Positions 61,501-64,000 of a stretch of DNA of 64,000 bases are shown here, piece after piece. This stretch comes from Candidatus Poseidoniaceae archaeon (lineage in GTDB: Archaea; Thermoplasmatota; Poseidoniia; Poseidoniales; Poseidoniaceae). The stretch is from NCBI GenBank assembly GCA_949372645.1, contig CASIAP010000009.1, positions 1-64,000 on the forward strand, read 5' to 3'. Position numbers and translations under genes: made by a program. The notes beneath the pieces were generated by a model, which had not been told where the DNA came from, searched no databases, and saw nothing but the letters and a program-made list of their open reading frames with translations. The stretch's first letter is position 1, and the number at the start of each line of letters is the position of its first letter.

Positions 61501-63670
61501 ATTAGATCCAGGGCAATCGGTAACAAAGAACCTCGAAATTCTCGTACCCACATCTGAAGACCCTGGTATGTTTGTGATTTATCTCAAAGGTTGGTCAGAA
61601 GGTGAACCGATCAAGTCCATCGAAAAAGGAACCTATGATGTTCTCGAACTCGGCGTATCCGTTAATATCCGTTCAACAGGGAATATCGTCATGGAAATCT
61701 TTGATACCAGTGAATACGTTGACCCTGGTGAATGTGCAGTCTATCCAATTGATGTGACCAAGAACTTCGATTCCGGAAGTTTGGTCTTTGTCACCCCAGG
61801 AGCTCCTGATGTGAAACCAGACACCATTTCGATGGATGCATGGAGAGAAGACAACTGGGTGTTGAACCTTGACTTCTCGAATGCCCCAGGCGGTAACTCA
61901 GTTGATGTGAGTGAGCCAAGAGCTTGGACACTTCCTCCAGGTGCCGAATACGTCACCTATGAAGTGAGTGTAGAGATGTGTGCCCCGACGAGTGCGTCTG
62001 CAGGACTTGGTCCAGCTGTTATTCTCAAAGCCTATCTCGAAGGTTACCCGCGAATTTCAGCTTCGAAGATTCTCTCTACAAATGTTAACCACGTGTACTC
62101 TTTAACTGCAGATGCAGCTATCGATGAAGAAGATATGATGACGCTTAACGGCCAAGAAGTATTCCCAGTGAACCCTGGCCAGCAAATTAGCCTATCAACA
62201 ACGGTTGCAAATCTCGGCAACGGACCAGATCGATTCGATTACCGACTTGCACGAGTGACAGACCCAGCAGGCGTTGATGTCATTTGGGACATCGATGTTC
62301 CTCGTGAGACTCTCATTGAATTATCTCGAGATACCAATCAGATCTTCGATGTTACCATGAATGTTCCAAACCAAGTCGAAGCAGGTGTTTACATGGTTGT
62401 CTTCCAGACCTTCTCTGAAGAATCATATCCTGATGCAAGTGGCCGACTTACTCGATTAAGATATACACAATCTATACCGGTTTATGTGCAGGAATTTTAT
62501 GACATGCAAATCAGCATGGATGCCACAATCGATAATGCAATCAAGACCTCAGCTCCAGGGCGTATTGTTCGCTTTGAGTTGAATATCACTAATAATGGAA
62601 ACGTGCCTGACTGGCCAACCCTCAACAACCACACAGCCTCTCGTGATGGTGAAACATTGGTTTGGAATGAACTCCCAGGAATGGGCGCTCTTGATGGCTG
62701 GGCTGTAGAATGGCGCTTAGTTAAGCAAATTGGACCTGATTTGACAACTGAAGAAGAATGTGAGACCGTCGCATCAATTGCTACGATTACTGGAGAGGAA
62801 GATGCAACAATCGACCCTGCTACAGTCTTTGCTGATTTGAGTGAACGTTGTGTTTATCTTGAATCTGATGATCGGTACTTCATGCCAATGATGGACCCTT
62901 ATACGACTTACCCAGTTGTTGCAATTGTGAAAATTGCACCATCGGCAAAACTTGACACTCGAAGCATTGGTCTGAAAGTGGTTTCAAAGATGGGCAATAT
63001 GCTTGAAGATGGCGACCATGATGATTCTCCATCTTGGGCTGCAGAGAATCTCGATACAAACGAGTTCGTGGTCACACTTCGACTACGGGCCCCAAATTTG
63101 ATCATTTCAGAAGTCAGTGTTTCTGACGATACAGGCGATGTTGATACAACCATCCCAATCCGAGTGGTTCTGCAAAACAATGGAAATACACACGCAACTG
63201 ATATTGAAATTGTCTTGTGTGAATATCCAGATTCTGATACCGATACTCTCAATGAGATTCTGAAGAATGGATGCGATGATGAAAACATTGTCATGCGTCA
63301 AGTCATTGGCGCTCTTCTTGCACCAGATGATTCTGAAGATTACAAAGAAATCGAATTGACTCTTCTCTATCCTGTTTCTGCCGGTAGCCATGGCGTCTAT
63401 GTTGTGGTCGACCCTTCCAATAATATCGTTGAAACACAAGAAAGCGACAACGTCAAGCGTGTCGAGAAGGAGTTGAAATCCTCTGGTGGTATTTTGGACG
63501 TTGCAGGAGAAGTAGTCAGTAAGACTGCCCTTCCATTTGCAGTGATACTCCTAACATTCGCACTGTTCGGCGTGGTTTACCTCGTTGGACGTGGACGACG
63601 ACAAGATGTTCTCGATCGTAAGGCTGAGCAATCATCACTCGTCTCGGTCTTAGCCGGAAGCGACCTTTGA
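58583..63670 (+). CDS. giant surface protein: vWA domain inserted into a beta-propeller, plus CARDB/NEW3-like stalk
   Basis: 1695 residues from the ATG at 58583, where a signal peptide (VSLVSIMLLSVLSTLFLTSL) begins; a GTG at 58544 is less likely. Seven propeller-like blades are marked by V/I-H/Q-V/I-x-W-x-D (VHVVWARNN 60, VHVVWADKS 112, VHIAWEDS 175, VQIAWDDTRGG 237, THIAWMDGRN 591, IHIAWVDSG 676, AHIAWSDT 750). Between blades four and five a von Willebrand A-like domain is inserted (about 250-520), with the MIDAS motif FIVDTSGSMYSEW and a following IVIPVSDEG strand. Residues 800-1630 are beta domains of the CARDB/NEW3 type (for example LIISEVSVSDDTGDVDTTIP). A membrane helix (LPFAVILLTFALFGVVYLV) near 1650 and a short basic tail end the protein. 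Confidence 0.85.
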   Translation: MGQKIKSVSLVSIMLLSVLSTLFLTSLTATANTVVITEAIQIVDGGTSTDTQTAVGSDSEGNVHVVWARNNLHLYYSMISPRGETLIDTTQITNPGLHKIWHPDMVVDDNDKVHVVWADKSGQHKIVYTVLNPWAAAMDGSASDDGTLSAINDHIVSSRAQNRDWPAIDIDSQGGVHIAWEDSYDELGRFFNQPQIYYSMLNPDLSSGSVITNFEDTLLTPIIGHKGHPDIVVDANDYVQIAWDDTRGGKVELSFIVDTSGSMYSEWADICTVVYGGNFASGGYFQGIKPMLETANMTVYETIYGLGNNLPGAASSGNCAGYNQNAGPRTSALGQFPGDDSGGIRKLPSTVYNGNSFSGNSGEDWGPGSNWACLSWKDASGNVPGNPPTQDDHRWNPNATKIVIPVSDEGPKDGDPSQQADDLTSIEEAHDNCINAGVIPVGLYGQGYGGAGNIQSHFMDLVQCPNSVVSTATRNCPGNTLRSSNAGGQAYEFPSGSGGNNAMALLVEAMVYISTNNSREIYMSVLDPYGKMNNDPSWVPGSTGHSIIGGSYAEDTGAGADGHLVVVNDTRVTIDDAYSFHPSIGVDMQGNTHIAWMDGRNYGFEKGVNYEVYYTKLRLQGAGAWDGADQGLSTYAIKKIQDTPISNVEGNSGIPGNRPYGGNSVFPALLTDDQNNIHIAWVDSGNATADEEILYTRLNSTTLTGPGITALDPWEAVAVTSWASNKLGPNSGSQPSIGMPPAFSNDLGSGAHIAWSDTNKCSEEANNNRFTICYSHVLTGQVDVEFQDGETFYHVIEPGEQTIYNMSMNNSTPGPKDLVSDTFGLNISGVPQNWTATLFFADNHTTIMPDTPIFLEGGEDIRFYMRVRAPSVYQADADQLADITVTAKSYKDPAIQSDLITRTLMDVVHGINLDTSHSMADVEQGQTAIFSITITNTGNVNDRFIFWDPYTLEGQQEWLLPFNWAVNFPTSVQLDPGQSVTKNLEILVPTSEDPGMFVIYLKGWSEGEPIKSIEKGTYDVLELGVSVNIRSTGNIVMEIFDTSEYVDPGECAVYPIDVTKNFDSGSLVFVTPGAPDVKPDTISMDAWREDNWVLNLDFSNAPGGNSVDVSEPRAWTLPPGAEYVTYEVSVEMCAPTSASAGLGPAVILKAYLEGYPRISASKILSTNVNHVYSLTADAAIDEEDMMTLNGQEVFPVNPGQQISLSTTVANLGNGPDRFDYRLARVTDPAGVDVIWDIDVPRETLIELSRDTNQIFDVTMNVPNQVEAGVYMVVFQTFSEESYPDASGRLTRLRYTQSIPVYVQEFYDMQISMDATIDNAIKTSAPGRIVRFELNITNNGNVPDWPTLNNHTASRDGETLVWNELPGMGALDGWAVEWRLVKQIGPDLTTEEECETVASIATITGEEDATIDPATVFADLSERCVYLESDDRYFMPMMDPYTTYPVVAIVKIAPSAKLDTRSIGLKVVSKMGNMLEDGDHDDSPSWAAENLDTNEFVVTLRLRAPNLIISEVSVSDDTGDVDTTIPIRVVLQNNGNTHATDIEIVLCEYPDSDTDTLNEILKNGCDDENIVMRQVIGALLAPDDSEDYKEIELTLLYPVSAGSHGVYVVVDPSNNIVETQESDNVKRVEKELKSSGGILDVAGEVVSKTALPFAVILLTFALFGVVYLVGRGRRQDVLDRKAEQSSLVSVLAGSDL

Positions 63671-63682
63671 TTTGGTAGAACC

Positions 63683-64000
63683 TTACTCCTTTTTCCGAGG
63701 GAGTGAGCCGAGCCAGAAACGAAGTTCTGAGTTGTGCGGAGCCGCGACAATGTGCCCTGCACGGTCTGATAGTTGGCGTTCAAGCCGGCTGCGGACTTCA
63801 TCGAGTAGTGACGCCATTTCTGCTTGTCCGATTTGCAATTCTTTCCGTAAATCAGAGAGGTCTAACTTTCGCTCAGGTGCCTCAATAATACTGTGGACCA
63901 TGGTGCGTTGCTGATAATGTTCAAAGTCAGCATCAACACCGGCAGATATTCGATTTCGAATATGTTGATGCAAGGCGATCACAGCATCTCTCTGCGCATC
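63683..64000 (-). CDS. unrecognised protein, 3' part only (5' end outside window)
   Basis: The minus-strand frame is open to the window edge, giving at least 105 residues (DAQRDAVIALHQHIRNRISA...). The sequence is helical and charged (KLDLSDLRKELQIGQAEMAS LLDEVRSRLERQLSD), suggesting a coiled-coil or helical bundle, with a C-terminal ending LRFWLGSLPRKKE. The GTG at 63982 could be a start, but the frame continues upstream without a stop. Converges with the giant surface gene 12 bp away. Confidence 0.5.
   Translation of the reverse strand, partial: DAQRDAVIALHQHIRNRISAGVDADFEHYQQRTMVHSIIEAPERKLDLSDLRKELQIGQAEMASLLDEVRSRLERQLSDRAGHIVAAPHNSELRFWLGSLPRKKE

Noticed and set aside
1-64000. CRISPR arrays, insertion sequences, rRNA genes, prophage or origin
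   Set aside because: No regularly spaced repeats, transposase, rRNA or Cdc6/origin-type repeat cluster was recognised by reading; a dedicated scan could still find degenerate copies.

Overview
The window is 64 kb of an archaeal chromosome. The evidence is an archaeal information-processing set: rps13-rps4-rps11-rpo3, the PolD large subunit DP2, primase large subunit PriL, an RFC-like clamp loader, Rpo12, and archaeal families DUF373, DUF2299 and MptE-like. These are mixed with very large secreted proteins built from CARDB, PPC, thrombospondin-3 and propeller modules with C-terminal membrane anchors, and with aerobic bacterial-type metabolic genes. That mixture, with short gaps and frequent 1-4 bp stop/start overlaps, best fits a marine planktonic Marine Group II euryarchaeon (Candidatus Poseidoniales). 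This assignment is inferred from gene content; no 16S gene is present.

Layout. 1-2.6 kb: end of HflX and two envelope/propeller proteins. 2.6-5.2 kb: a surface protein and an SPFH/band-7 operon with an Arc-like ribbon-helix-helix gene and two small membrane proteins. 5.2-11.1 kb (minus): fumarase, cyclophilin and a 1242-residue surface protein. 11.1-15.6 kb (minus): ribosomal/RNA polymerase operon, a SAM methyltransferase and PyrE. 15.8-19.9 kb: PolD DP2. 20.0-24.1 kb: a five-gene, fully overlapping cluster (His-rich membrane protein, KAS III-like synthase, heme-oxygenase-fold diiron-type protein, unknown protein, fatty-acyl desaturase). 24.1-26.6 kb: glutathionyl-hydroquinone-reductase-like protein, a lipoprotein and a PKD protein. 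26.8-31.8 kb: a signalling group with an EF-hand/TSP3 membrane protein, a membrane Ser/Thr kinase, a PP2C phosphatase and a helical-repeat protein. 32-38.3 kb: ATP-type PEPCK, a giant polytopic membrane protein and a LURP-one-like protein. 38.3-42.4 kb (minus): five-gene operon ending in a GlmU-like beta-helix protein and a phosphohexosamine-mutase-like enzyme. 42.5-46.9 kb: CBS protein, DUF373 protein, PriL, MptE-like protein and a membrane protein. 47-49.6 kb: SDR and Rieske pair, then an aldolase-like protein with a Pro-rich linker. 49.6-52.3 kb: tRNA-Asp, TudS/DUF1722 protein, Rpo12, RFC-like protein and tRNA-Arg. 52.4-58.5 kb: membrane protein, SdhA-like flavoprotein, HIT protein, PlsC-type acyltransferase and DUF2299 protein. 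58.6-63.7 kb: a 1695-residue surface protein with a vWA domain inserted in a propeller. 63.7-64 kb: 3' end of an unknown gene.

The most unusual region is the acyl cluster at 19,979-24,089. It would combine Claisen-type acyl condensation, two probable metal-dependent oxidation activities and a desaturase in an archaeon. With the PlsC-type acyltransferase at 56,155 it suggests fatty-acyl chemistry in a lineage whose core lipids are expected to be isoprenoid ethers. Several genes show a TATA-like box about 25 bp before the ATG, as expected for leaderless archaeal transcripts. No CRISPR array, insertion sequence, rRNA or replication origin was recognised.
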